Part shown: in pieces, positions 8,982 through 17,121 of the stretch
Layout of the letters: each line of letters opens with the position of its first letter
How positions within the stretch are numbered: position 1 is the stretch's first letter
Assembly (NCBI RefSeq): GCF_027947595.1
Contig: NZ_CP116257.1
Coordinates: forward strand, 248,001-312,000
Direction: 5' to 3'
DNA: 64,000 nt
From: Streptomyces lienomycini
Lineage (GTDB): Bacteria > Actinomycetota > Actinomycetes > Streptomycetales > Streptomycetaceae
The notes under the pieces: generated by a model
Told to the model about the DNA's origin: nothing
The model's database searches: none
What the model saw: the letters and a program-made list of their open reading frames with translations, nothing else
Position numbers and translations under genes: made by a program

Positions 8982-9895
8982 CGGGCCGTCACCTCCGCGG
9001 GGGACTCCGCGTCGTCGGCCCGGTAGTGACGCAGGAACAGCTCCTCCAGCGTCGGCGGCGTCGACGTCAGCGACCGCACGCCGGTCTCGCCCAGCGCCCG
9101 GAGTACGGCGTCCAGCCCGCCGGCGTCGACCTGGAGCCGGACCCGGTGGCCCCGGACGTCGAGGCCGTGCACGCCGGGCAGGCCGTCGAGCCGGTCCGGG
9201 ACGCCCGAGAGTTCGGCGGTGACGCTGGTCCGGGTCAGATGGCGCAGGTCGGCGAGGGAACCGCTCTCGACGGTCCGCCCCTTGCGGATGATGCTGACCC
9301 GGTCGCACAGCTCCTCGACCTCGCTGAGGATGTGGGAGGAGAGCAGCACGGTGCGCCCGCGCTCGCGCTCCTCCTCCACGCAGCGCCGGAAGACCTCCTC
9401 CATCAGCGGGTCGAGTCCGGAGGTGGGCTCGTCGAGGATCAGCAGGTCGACGTCGGAGGCGAACGCGGCCACCAGGGCCACCTTCTGCCGGTTGCCCTTG
9501 GAGTAGGTGCGGCCCTTCTTGGTCGGGTCGAGTTCGAAGCGCTCGACCAGCTCGGCCCGGCGTCCCCGGTCGAGCCCTCCGCGCAGCCGGCCGTAGAGGT
9601 CGATCACCTCTCCGCCGGAGAGGTTGCGCCACAGCGTCACGTCGCCGGGGACGTACGCGATCCGGCGGTGCGCCTCCACCGCGTCCGCCCACGGGTCCCT
9701 GCCGAGCACCTGCGCGGCGCCGGAGTCGGCGCGCAGCAGGCCGAGCAGGACGCGGATGGTGGTGGACTTGCCGGCGCCGTTGGGTCCGAGGAACCCGTGG
9801 ACCTCGCCGGTCCCGACCTCCAGGTCGAGGCCGTCCAGAGCGTGCGTGCGTCCGAACGACTTGTGGAGTCCGGAGACGCTGATTGCCTTCGTCAT
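8978..9895 (-). CDS. ABC exporter ATP-binding subunit
   Basis: ATPase of 305 residues: Walker [10 protein letters not shown], signature region [15 protein letters not shown], Walker [15 protein letters not shown]-loop in [10 protein letters not shown], and a C-terminal DrrA-like extension from about residue 220. An LSGGE string at about residue 97 ([12 protein letters not shown]) looks like a signature motif but sits in the helical region before the true one. It is first in a two-gene operon with the permease and divergent from the MarR-like regulator at 9984, with a palindrome between. Confidence 0.95.
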   Translation of the reverse strand: MTKAISVSGLHKSFGRTHALDGLDLEVGTGEVHGFLGPNGAGKSTTIRVLLGLLRADSGAAQVLGRDPWADAVEAHRRIAYVPGDVTLWRNLSGGEVIDLYGRLRGGLDRGRRAELVERFELDPTKKGRTYSKGNRQKVALVAAFASDVDLLILDEPTSGLDPLMEEVFRRCVEEERERGRTVLLSSHILSEVEELCDRVSIIRKGRTVESGSLADLRHLTRTSVTAELSGVPDRLDGLPGVHGLDVRGHRVRLQVDAGGLDAVLRALGETGVRSLTSTPPTLEELFLRHYRADDAESPAEVTAR

Positions 9896-9913
9896 GATGT
9901 GGAAAGTACGCTT

Positions 9914-9941
9914 GTTTCAGAAACTTGTGAAGTTAAGAAAC
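9914..9941. promoter_or_regulatory. Candidate operator between ABC exporter and MarR-like gene
   Basis: AT-rich inverted repeat in an otherwise GC-rich spacer: inner arms AACTT-gtg-AAGTT (9922-9934) nested in outer arms GTTTC (9914) and GAAAC (ending 9941). It lies 20-45 nt from both divergent starts, where autoregulation plus exporter control by the MarR/GbsR-like protein would be expected. The role is inferred; the repeat is seen directly. Confidence 0.6.
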
Positions 9942-9983
9942 CGTCAGGATGATGGGCGGCCCGGGGTGCGAGATGATCGACGG

Positions 9984-10493
9984 ATGACGACGCAACCAGC
10001 GGAAGCGGCGGAACCGGGGCGGGACCCCGAGGCGGTGTCCAGGTTCGTGGAAGGCTTCGCGGCCCAGCTCGCCGAGGCCGGGATGCAGCGCATGCCGGCC
10101 CGGGTCTTCGCCGCGCTGCTGGCCTCCGACTCGGGTTCGCTGACCTCCGCGGAACTCGGCGAGAGCCTGCGGATCAGTCCGGCCGCCGTCTCCGGCGCCG
10201 TGCGCTACCTCTCGCAGCAGCACATGGTCGCGCGCGAACGCGAACCCGGCTCCCGCCGGGAGCGCTACCGGGTCCACAGCAACCAGTGGTACGAGGCGCT
10301 CACCAGCCGCGAGGCCATCCTGAAACGCTGGGAGAGCGCCCTGAGCGAGGGCGTCGCCAGCCTCGGCGCCGACACCCCGGCGGGCCGCCGCATGGCCGAG
10401 ACGCTCGCCTTCTTCGAGTTCATCGACGGGGAGATCGCGGCCATGATGGAACGCTGGCGCGTGCACCGGGAGGAGCGGTTCGGGCGGGGCTGA
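9984..10493 (+). CDS. MarR/GbsR-family transcriptional regulator
   Basis: Winged-helix regulator of about 169 residues. The HTH spans about residues 38-90 ([20 protein letters not shown] ... [18 protein letters not shown]), followed by the wing [15 protein letters not shown] and a helical C-terminal dimerisation region ([20 protein letters not shown]). Such regulators commonly sit divergent from an ABC exporter and repress it until a ligand binds. ATG 9984 fits the family; the ribosome site is weak (GATCGACGG). The frame extends far upstream, but only as a shadow of the ABC ATPase gene. Confidence 0.88.
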   Translation: MTTQPAEAAEPGRDPEAVSRFVEGFAAQLAEAGMQRMPARVFAALLASDSGSLTSAELGESLRISPAAVSGAVRYLSQQHMVAREREPGSRRERYRVHSNQWYEALTSREAILKRWESALSEGVASLGADTPAGRRMAETLAFFEFIDGEIAAMMERWRVHREERFGRG

Positions 10494-10533
10494 GCAGCGT
10501 CGCCGGTTCGGGCGGCGTGGGAGAGAGCGGCCC

Positions 10534-11451
10534 TCACCCCGCGGGCAGCGTCAGCCCCCACGCCCCCTCCCGTGCCACCCACGTCCGTGTCCCCACCGGT
10601 CCGCACACCACCGCGTCGGCCCGGTAGCGGAAGTGCGCGCCCGACACGGTCACCGTCCGTCCGCTCGCCGTCAGCGGCGTCGCCTCCGCGCCCACGGACA
10701 GCGGCCGCACCTCGACCAGGGCCAGCCCGCCGGCGCCCGGCGTCAGCGTGACCCCCTCGACCGGCTGGTCCAGGTCCACCAGCGTCGCCCCGTCCACCTC
10801 CACCCGCAGCCGCGCCGTACCGGCCGCCCCCGGGACGAGGGCGGTCCGGGCCGGACGCGAGGAGGCCAGCGTGCGTACGAGGGACTGGCAGGTCCGCAGC
10901 CAGGGATGCGCGGGCGCCGGCCCGCCCGGCCCCGCGTCCGCCGTCTTGGCACGGACGGGCGCCGGGGGCACGGGCAGCGGGGCCGGCGGGATCCGCACGG
11001 CCCCCAGCACCACCCCGTCGCTGTCGTCGACGAGCAGGTCGAGGCGCCGTTCCGCGCCGTCGAGGACGGCGCGTGCCGCCGCCACCGCCCCGGTCGGCAG
11101 CCCCAGCGACCGGGCGAGACCGAGCACCGGCCCCACCGGCACCACCGACAGCGCGCAGCCCGTCAGCTCCCGCTGCCGGTGCAGCAGCGTGACGGCCCGC
11201 AGCAGCGCACTGTCGTCGCCGACCACCACCGGGCGCCGCGAACCGCGCCGCCGCAGCGCCCGCGCGAACTCCTCCGGACCGTCCGGCAGACACACCTTCG
11301 TATGCGACGCACCCGCGCTGAGCACGTCCTTCGCGATCCGGACGGACTCCCCGTCCGCCCGCCGGGCGACCGGGTCGACGACCACCAGAAGCGGATCGGA
11401 CCTCGCGGAAGGGTTCGCGGAAGAGCTCGCGGAAGTCGCCACCTCGGCCAT
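10534..11451 (-). CDS. Diacylglycerol-kinase-family-like protein
   Basis: About 305 residues. The N-terminal half resembles the DagK catalytic fold ([56 protein letters not shown]). The C-terminal half resembles the LCB5/DagK beta-sandwich ([20 protein letters not shown]). The canonical GGDGT nucleotide loop appears as VVGDDSAL, so catalytic activity is doubtful. ATG 11451 ([10 protein letters not shown]) follows GAGGAAG. It is divergent from purA, with a strong hairpin between them. Confidence 0.75.
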   Translation of the reverse strand: MAEVATSASSSANPSARSDPLLVVVDPVARRADGESVRIAKDVLSAGASHTKVCLPDGPEEFARALRRRGSRRPVVVGDDSALLRAVTLLHRQRELTGCALSVVPVGPVLGLARSLGLPTGAVAAARAVLDGAERRLDLLVDDSDGVVLGAVRIPPAPLPVPPAPVRAKTADAGPGGPAPAHPWLRTCQSLVRTLASSRPARTALVPGAAGTARLRVEVDGATLVDLDQPVEGVTLTPGAGGLALVEVRPLSVGAEATPLTASGRTVTVSGAHFRYRADAVVCGPVGTRTWVAREGAWGLTLPAG

Positions 11452-11479
11452 GCCTCGCTTCCTCGGGTAGCATCTTTGT

Positions 11480-11512
11480 GCAAGAGCCCCTTGCGCTATT
11501 GCGCCAGGGGCT
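11480..11512 (+). promoter_or_regulatory. Structured leader hairpin upstream of purA
   Basis: Inverted repeat with arms AGCCCCT-t-GCGC (11485-11496) and GCGC-c-AGGGGCT (11501-11512) around a TATT loop, followed by CTTCGTCTAT. A shorter alternative helix, GCAAG (11480-11484) with CTTGC (11490-11494), uses the same left arm and would exclude the main hairpin. The position 125 nt before purA suggests a terminator or attenuator in the leader, or the end of a short antisense or leader RNA. Function is inferred. Confidence 0.5.
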
Positions 11513-11637
11513 TCGTCTATACCGGGGCATCCGGTCCGACGGTTGGCGGCCAACGACGGTCGCGGTGCACGCGGTGTCAGATACACCGCGTACGCCCTCG
11601 ACCTTGGACATGCCCCGCCCGGAAGGGGTGTACGCGC

Positions 11638-12921
11638 GTGCCCGCACTTGTGCTGCTCGGTGCTCAGTGGGGTGACGAAGGCAAGGGAAAGGCGACGGAC
11701 CTGCTCGGTGGCTCCGTCGACTATGTGGTGCGCTACCAGGGCGGCAACAACGCCGGCCACACGGTAGTCGTGGGCGACCAGAAGTACGCCCTGCACCTGC
11801 TCCCTTCCGGAATCCTGTCTCCCGGCTGCACGCCGGTCATCGGCAACGGTGTCGTCGTCGACCCGTCGGTCCTGTTCTCCGAGCTGAGCGGGCTGAACGA
11901 GCGCGGCGTCGACACGTCCAAGCTCCTGATCAGCGGCAACGCTCACATCATCACGCCGTACAACGTCACCGTCGACAAGGTGACGGAACGCTTCCTCGGC
12001 AAGCGCAAGATCGGCACCACCGGCCGCGGCATCGGCCCGACCTACGCCGACAAGATCAACCGCGTGGGCATCCGGGTCCAGGACCTCTACGACGAGTCGA
12101 TCCTCACCCAGAAGGTCGAGGCGGCGCTCGACGTCAAGAACCAGATGCTCACCAAGCTCTACAACCGCCGCGCCATCGCCACCGGCCAGGTCGTCGAGGA
12201 GCTGCTGGCCTACGCGGACAAGCTCGCCCCGTACGTCGCCGACACCGTCCTGCTCCTCAACCAGGCCCTCGACGACGACAAGGTGGTCCTCTTCGAGGGC
12301 GGCCAGGGCACGCTGCTCGACATCGACCACGGCACGTACCCCTTCGTCACCTCGTCGAACCCGACCGCGGGCGGCGCCTGCACCGGCGCCGGCGTGGGCC
12401 CGACGAAGATCAGCCGGGTCATCGGCATCCTCAAGGCGTACACGACCCGCGTCGGCGCCGGACCGTTCCCCACCGAGCTGTTCGACGAGGACGGCGAGGC
12501 CCTGCGCCGCATCGGCGGCGAGCGCGGTGTCACCACCGGCCGCGACCGGCGCTGCGGCTGGTTCGACGCGGTGATCGCCCGCTACGCCACCCGCGTCAAC
12601 GGCCTCACCGACTTCTTCCTCACCAAGCTCGACGTCCTCACCGGCTGGGAGCAGATCCCGGTCTGCGTCGCGTACGAGATCGACGGCAAGCGCGTCGAGG
12701 AGCTGCCGTACTCGCAGACCGACTTCCACCACGCGAAGCCGGTCTACGAGACGCTGCCCGGCTGGAACGAGGACATCACCAAGGCGAAGTCCTTCTCCGA
12801 CCTGCCGAAGAACGCCCAGGCGTACGTCAAGGCCCTGGAGGAGATGTCCGGCGCCCCGATCTCCGCGATCGGCGTCGGCCCGGGCCGGGACGAGACGATC
12901 GAGATCAACTCGTTCCTGTAG
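11638..12921 (+). CDS. purA: Adenylosuccinate synthetase
   Basis: Enzyme of 427 residues catalysing the GTP-dependent joining of IMP and aspartate to adenylosuccinate, the first committed step to AMP. Signature [16 protein letters not shown] is at the N terminus with catalytic Asp and GDEGKGK loop; [22 protein letters not shown] and the substrate region [14 protein letters not shown] follow. GTG 11638 (VPALVLLG) is chosen because GGAAGGGG lies about 9 nt upstream and the length matches the family. It is transcribed alone, with a terminator-like hairpin after it. Confidence 0.98.
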   Translation: MPALVLLGAQWGDEGKGKATDLLGGSVDYVVRYQGGNNAGHTVVVGDQKYALHLLPSGILSPGCTPVIGNGVVVDPSVLFSELSGLNERGVDTSKLLISGNAHIITPYNVTVDKVTERFLGKRKIGTTGRGIGPTYADKINRVGIRVQDLYDESILTQKVEAALDVKNQMLTKLYNRRAIATGQVVEELLAYADKLAPYVADTVLLLNQALDDDKVVLFEGGQGTLLDIDHGTYPFVTSSNPTAGGACTGAGVGPTKISRVIGILKAYTTRVGAGPFPTELFDEDGEALRRIGGERGVTTGRDRRCGWFDAVIARYATRVNGLTDFFLTKLDVLTGWEQIPVCVAYEIDGKRVEELPYSQTDFHHAKPVYETLPGWNEDITKAKSFSDLPKNAQAYVKALEEMSGAPISAIGVGPGRDETIEINSFL

Positions 12922-12922
12922 G

Positions 12923-12985
12923 CACGGCGCACGCACCACGGCGCACGCACCACGGCGCACGCACCACGGCGCACGCACCACGGCG
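12923..12985. repeat. 14-bp tandem repeat after purA
   Basis: Four perfect copies of CACGGCGCACGCAC (12923, 12937, 12951, 12965) plus a half copy, directly after the purA stop and before its terminator hairpin. Likely a slippage-prone minisatellite. Confidence 0.95.
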
Positions 12986-13013
12986 GCCGGGACCCCGCAC
13001 GGGGCCCCGGCCG
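12984..13013 (+). terminator. Terminator-like hairpin after purA
   Basis: Arms CGGCCGGGACCCCG (12984-12997) and CGGGGCCCCGGCCG (13000-13013) pair over 14 positions with one mismatch. There is no U-run, as is common for Streptomyces terminators. Confidence 0.7.
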
Positions 13014-13125
13014 TCGGCGTCGGGACGGCGGATACGCTGGCCGAGCCGGCAAGGGCCGGAACAACAAGGTCACCACGGTCACCACGGACAGCACGGTCAT
13101 CACGGACAGCACGGAGCGAGCGGAC

Positions 13126-13614
13126 ATGCGGAAGCCCACCACCCGGACATGGATCTGGCTGGCCGTGGCGGCCGTCGCCGTGACCGGCGGTGCCTTCTAC
13201 GTCGGCGGCCACCACGTCTCCGCCGCGCCGCACGCCGACGACCCCAAGTGCGACAAGATCGTCTCCCGCCTCCCCGACGACATACCGGGCGCCTCGCGCG
13301 ACTGGGCCCTCGGGGACGGCGTCGCCTCCTGGGGCGGCCAGAAGGCGGTGTTCCGCTGCGGCGCCGAGGAACTGCAGCCCAACACCAACCTCTGCGTCAC
13401 CGCCGACGGCGTCGACTGGGTCCTGGACGAGGCGCGGCTCAAGCGCGACGGCGTGAGCGTCCTGCGGACGTACGGCCGCTCACCGGCCGTGGAGTTCACG
13501 TACACCGGGCCGCGCGAGGAGGTCGGCGGCATCCTCGCCACGCTGGATCCCGCCGTGAAGTGGATCCCGCAGAGCAGGAAGTGCATCGGTCTGAACGACG
13601 CCGACGTCCTGTGA
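13126..13614 (+). CDS. DUF3515-family anchored protein
   Basis: Protein of 162 residues. N-terminal signal anchor (TWIWLAVAAVAVTGGAFYVGG, about residues 8-28) followed by an extracytoplasmic domain typical of DUF3515: CDKIVSRLPDDIPGASR, then WGGQKAVFRCG and TADGVDWVLDE. Cysteines at about 43, 84, 94 and 155 could form disulfides outside the membrane. Function of the family is unknown. GGAG lies upstream of the ATG. The 60 bp before the gene carry imperfect CACGGTCACCACGGACAG-type repeats. Confidence 0.82.
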   Translation: MRKPTTRTWIWLAVAAVAVTGGAFYVGGHHVSAAPHADDPKCDKIVSRLPDDIPGASRDWALGDGVASWGGQKAVFRCGAEELQPNTNLCVTADGVDWVLDEARLKRDGVSVLRTYGRSPAVEFTYTGPREEVGGILATLDPAVKWIPQSRKCIGLNDADVL

Positions 13615-13693
13615 CCGCCGGGCGTTCGTCCGGCCGCTCCGTTCGGCCCTCTTCACCGAGCGCCGGTCCGGGGGCCGGTGTCGGATCGGGGAC

Positions 13694-13894
13694 ATGACCG
13701 ACCGCTGCAGCGCCGCTTCCTGCCAGGGCCCGTACGGCGGCGAGAACGGCCCCGAGAACTGCGGCGACCTCGGCCGCTTCGAGGTCGCCCGGCATCTGCG
13801 CGCGCCCCTGCGGGTGTGCCCCGTCCACCTGGGGCCGGCGCTGCTGCTGGCCGAAGGGGTGCTGTGGCCGCCGGGGATCATCCTGGTGCGGTGA
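13694..13894 (+). CDS. Small Cys-containing hypothetical protein
   Basis: Predicted protein of 66 residues, MTDRCSAASCQGPYGGENG ... RVCPVHLGPALLLAEGVLWP. Cysteines at 5, 10, 23 and 42 and a CPVH motif suggest a small metal- or disulfide-stabilised fold. ATG 13694 has GGGGA upstream at a usable distance. No family recognised; the coding call rests on codon bias and on the absence of a better reading on the other strand. Confidence 0.55.
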   Translation: MTDRCSAASCQGPYGGENGPENCGDLGRFEVARHLRAPLRVCPVHLGPALLLAEGVLWPPGIILVR

Positions 13895-13928
13895 GGGCAT
13901 CGGCTGACCGGGGTCGCACGGGCCCGGA

Positions 13929-14594
13929 TCAGCTGAAGACGATCATCGATCCCTGGGCCAGGCTCCGTGTCGCCGCCGCGTGCAGGCCCAGCCACACATG
14001 GCGCTCCCGCGCGAAGGGGCTGGAGTCGTACGGCGCGGACACGGCCGGTTCCTCCAGCTCCGTCGGCGCGAGCGGCGGCCGCGGCGGGGCCGGAGGGTTG
14101 GCCGGATCGATACCGAGGGCCGGGGCGACGGCCTCCAGCTCGCGCAGCAGGGCGTGCGAGGAACCCAACGGCCCGCCGCCCGCGAGGAGTTCGTCGTCGG
14201 CCAGCGGATGCGGGAAGTCGACCGGGACGTAGGCGCCCGCGTGGTCGTAGTGCCACACCAGGTGGGACTGCTGGGCCGTCGACTCGAACATCTCCAGCAA
14301 CTGCTCGTAGTCGCCGCCGAGTTCGTCCACCGGCGTCACCGGCAGCCCGCACACCTGGAGGAGGTACGCCCGGCGCAGGAAGTGCAGCGCGTCGTAGTCG
14401 AACCCGGCCACCGGGGCGACCTCGCCGGAGAGCCCCGGCATGTACTGGTACACCGGCACCGGCGGCAGCCCGGCCTCGGCCAGCACCTTGTCGTATTGCG
14501 CGAGTTCCTCGGCGAACGGGTTGTCCGGTGTGTGGCACAGGACGTCGACGAGCGGTACCAGCCACAGGTCACAGGCCAAAAGAGGGCTCCTCAC
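13929..14594 (-). CDS. Hypothetical protein
   Basis: Protein of 221 residues starting with GTG (RSPLLACDLWLVPLVDVL). It is predominantly acidic and aromatic and probably cytoplasmic: there is no signal peptide or convincing membrane helix. Recognisable blocks are FAEELAQYDKVLAEAGLPPV, FDYDALHFLRRAYLLQVCGL and AYVPVDFPHPLADDELLAGG; a proline-rich linker (ANPPAPPRPPLAPTELEE) precedes the C terminus. I do not recognise the family. It lies downstream of the GntR/aminotransferase genes on the same strand, with a 127-nt spacer. Confidence 0.8.
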   Translation of the reverse strand: MRSPLLACDLWLVPLVDVLCHTPDNPFAEELAQYDKVLAEAGLPPVPVYQYMPGLSGEVAPVAGFDYDALHFLRRAYLLQVCGLPVTPVDELGGDYEQLLEMFESTAQQSHLVWHYDHAGAYVPVDFPHPLADDELLAGGGPLGSSHALLRELEAVAPALGIDPANPPAPPRPPLAPTELEEPAVSAPYDSSPFARERHVWLGLHAAATRSLAQGSMIVFS

Positions 14595-14721
14595 ACAGCA
14601 CGGTGGTCAGGGCAGCGTAGTCGGTGCGCGTTGCGTGCAGGTCCCATACCCACCTGGGGCCGGACCACGACACCGCGGGCGTTGGTCATCCCCCGGGGCA
14701 CCCCCCGCGTCGTTCCCCGCG

Positions 14722-15435
14722 TCATCCCCCGGACCGCTCCCCGGTGAGCCGCTCGATGAGGGCGAGCGAGTGGGCGTTGTACGCGTGGACGAGCGAGCGC
14801 GCGCCCTGGATGTCGCGGCGGGCGAGCGCGTCGACCAGTGCGGCGTGCTCCGACCACAGGGCGCCGCGCAGTTCGCTGAGCCGGCGCAGGTGCTGCACGG
14901 TGCACACCCAGCTCTGCACGCGCAGCCGGTGCAGGAAGTCGGAGAGGTAGGGGTTGTCGAAGAGGGCGGCCAGCTCGCGCCAGTAGCGCAGGTCGTAGCC
15001 GATCAGGACGGTCAGGTCCCCGGCCGCGGCGGCGCGCTGGGCCTCCTCGCCGCGCCGCCGGACCCCGGCGAGGGCGGCGGCGACGCGCTGGTCGCCCGGG
15101 TCCGGACCGCCCCGCCGGTCCGCGGCGAGGACGAGGAACATGCCGTCGGTCACGAGGCTGCGGGCCTCGACCATGCCGCGGAAGTCGTCCACCGAGTACT
15201 CGTGGACGCGGAAGCCGCGGTGGTGGTCGGCGTCCAGGAGGCCCTGCGCGGACAGGTCGACCAGGGCCTCGCGCACCGGCGTCGCGGACACCCCGTACTG
15301 CTCGGCGATCTCCTTGACCGTGAACTCCTGCCCCGGCTGGAGCCGCCCGGCCAGTACCTCGTCGCGGAGCGCGTCGGCGATCTGCTGCCGCAGGGTGCTG
15401 CGCGTGACGGCACCGGTACCGCTGGAGCCGGGCAT
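14722..15435 (-). CDS. GntR-family regulator (FCD subfamily)
   Basis: Regulator of 237 residues. The winged HTH at about residues 15-75 (LRQQIADALRDEVLAGRLQP, YGVSATPVREALVDLSAQGL) is the FadR/GntR type, followed by an all-helical FCD ligand-binding domain (DFRGMVEARSLVTDGMF ... SEHAALVDALARRDIQGAR) whose His residues usually bind a metal. It sits downstream of the aminotransferase gene on the same strand and has its own 5' region containing a perfect inverted repeat. It probably senses an organic acid or amino acid and may control the aminotransferase. Confidence 0.92.
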   Translation of the reverse strand: MPGSSGTGAVTRSTLRQQIADALRDEVLAGRLQPGQEFTVKEIAEQYGVSATPVREALVDLSAQGLLDADHHRGFRVHEYSVDDFRGMVEARSLVTDGMFLVLAADRRGGPDPGDQRVAAALAGVRRRGEEAQRAAAAGDLTVLIGYDLRYWRELAALFDNPYLSDFLHRLRVQSWVCTVQHLRRLSELRGALWSEHAALVDALARRDIQGARSLVHAYNAHSLALIERLTGERSGG

Positions 15436-15497
15436 GGTCGGGCGTCTCCTCGTCGCGTTCGGGGCGTCGCCGAAGGGCGCCGTCCGGGGGCGTACTC

Positions 15498-15518
15498 GTA
15501 CACATGTCTACCGTGTAC
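15498..15518. promoter_or_regulatory. Candidate GntR operator
   Basis: Perfect 6-bp inverted repeat GTACAC (15498-15503) and GTGTAC (15513-15518) with a 9-bp spacer, 62 nt upstream of the GntR start. The GT...AC geometry is usual for FadR-type sites. Autoregulation is inferred. Confidence 0.6.
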
Positions 15519-15561
15519 GGGCACGCCACCCTACGCGTTGGGGCCGCCGGCCCGTTCCGGC

Positions 15562-16917
15562 CTACTCCGTGTACTCGTCCGCCACGGACAGTGCCGTGTC
15601 CAGGGCCGCGAGGCCCTCCTTCAGCTCCGCCTCGGAGATGTTGCACGGCGGGACCACGTGGGTCCGGTTCATGTTCACGAACGGCCACAGGCCGTGCGCC
15701 TTGGCACTGGCGGCGAACGCGGCCATCGGGGTGGCCGCCTGCCCGGTCGCGTTGTAGGGCACCAGCGGTTCCCCGGTCTCCCGGTTCCGCACCAGCTCCA
15801 GCGCCCAGAACATGCCGGTGCCGCGCACGTCGCCCACGCTCGGGTGGCGCCGGGCCAGCTCCCGCAGCGCCGGTTCGACGACGTCGGCGCCGAGCCGTGC
15901 CGCGTGTTCGACGACGCCCTCCTCCGCCATGACGTTGATCGTGGCGACGGCGGCGGCGCAGGCCAGCGGGTGCCCGGAGTAGGTCAGCCCGCCCGGGTAG
16001 GGCCGCTCGGCGAAGGTCGCGGCGATCTCGCCGGAGATCGCCACACCGCCCAGCGGCACGTAGCCCGAGTTCACGCCCTTGGCGAAGGTCATCAGGTCGG
16101 GCACCACGTCGTACAGGTCGGCCGCGAACCACGTACCCGTCCGCCCGAATCCGGCCATGACCTCGTCGAGGACGAACACGATGCCGTACTTGTCGCAGAT
16201 CTCGCGGACCCCGGCCAGGTAACCGGCCGGCGGCATCATGATCCCCGCGGTGCCCGGGATCGTCTCCAGGATGATCGCGGCGACGGTCCCCGGGCCCTCG
16301 AAGGCGATCGTCGTCTCCAGGTGCTCCAGGGCCCGCGCGCACTCCTGCTCCTCGGTCTCGGCGTAGAAGCGCGAGCGGTACAGGAAGGGGGCCCAGAAGT
16401 GCACGACCCCGGCGGTGCCGCTGTCGGAGGCCCAGCGGCGCGGGTCACCGGTCAGGTTGACCGCCTGCTGGGTGCCGCCGTGGTACGAGCGGTACGCCGA
16501 GAGCACCTTCGGGCGCCCGGTGTGCAGGCGGGCCATGCGCACGGCGTGCTCCACGGCGTCGGCGCCCGCGTTGGTGAAGAAGATCTTGTCCAGGTCGCCG
16601 GGCGTCCGCTCGGCGATCAGCCGGGCCGCCTCCGAGCGCGCCTCGACGGCGAACGCGGGCGCGAACGTCGTCATCCGCGACGCCTGCTCCTGGATCGCGG
16701 CGACGACCTTGGGGTGCTGGTAGCCGATGTTGGTGTAGACGAGCCCGCTGGAGAAGTCGAGGTAGCGCTTGCCTTCGTAGTCCCAGAAGTACGACCCCTC
16801 GGCGCCTGCGACGGCGAGCGGGTCGATGAGCTCCTGCGCTGACCAGGAGTGGAAGACGTGCGCGCGGTCCGCGGCCTTCACGGCGGCGCCGGCCTGGGGA
16901 TTCGGCTGAGGGGTCAT
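15562..16917 (-). CDS. PLP-dependent class III aminotransferase
   Basis: Enzyme of 451 residues with class III aminotransferase hallmarks: DFSSGLVYTNIGYQHPKVV, FTNAGADAVEHAVRMAR, the PLP Asp in VFVLDEVMAGFGRTG, the Schiff-base Lys in MTFAKGVNSGYVPLGG, and GLTYSGHPLACAAA. The closest memory match is to taurine- or omega-amino-acid:pyruvate aminotransferases, but the substrate cannot be fixed from sequence. The neighbouring GntR regulator suggests an inducible catabolic role. ATG 16917 gives the normal length. Confidence 0.93.
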   Translation of the reverse strand: MTPQPNPQAGAAVKAADRAHVFHSWSAQELIDPLAVAGAEGSYFWDYEGKRYLDFSSGLVYTNIGYQHPKVVAAIQEQASRMTTFAPAFAVEARSEAARLIAERTPGDLDKIFFTNAGADAVEHAVRMARLHTGRPKVLSAYRSYHGGTQQAVNLTGDPRRWASDSGTAGVVHFWAPFLYRSRFYAETEEQECARALEHLETTIAFEGPGTVAAIILETIPGTAGIMMPPAGYLAGVREICDKYGIVFVLDEVMAGFGRTGTWFAADLYDVVPDLMTFAKGVNSGYVPLGGVAISGEIAATFAERPYPGGLTYSGHPLACAAAVATINVMAEEGVVEHAARLGADVVEPALRELARRHPSVGDVRGTGMFWALELVRNRETGEPLVPYNATGQAATPMAAFAASAKAHGLWPFVNMNRTHVVPPCNISEAELKEGLAALDTALSVADEYTE

Positions 16918-17121
16918 GCGGCCGAGGGTAGATGTCCGCGATGCGGAAACGGAATCGGCGTCCTGTCTGCGCTCGTGGGCTTTCCACGACAGGTTGTCGA
17001 CGTGTCGCCGACGCGGGGGAGCCGCTCCGTTACGGAACCGTGGACGACACCGGCGCCGCGCCCGCCCGCCACGGCACTATCCTCGCCCTGTTGCCCACGT
17101 ACGGGGGGAAGGCGGCGCAAC

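Noticed and set aside
9600..9630. LSGGE string in the ABC ATPase as signature motif
   Set aside because: It lies before the expected position; YSKGNRQK is the functional signature.
10534..13233. A long minus-strand frame (899 codons) across purA
   Set aside because: Only the part to 11451 has protein-like content; the rest is the GC-driven shadow of purA.
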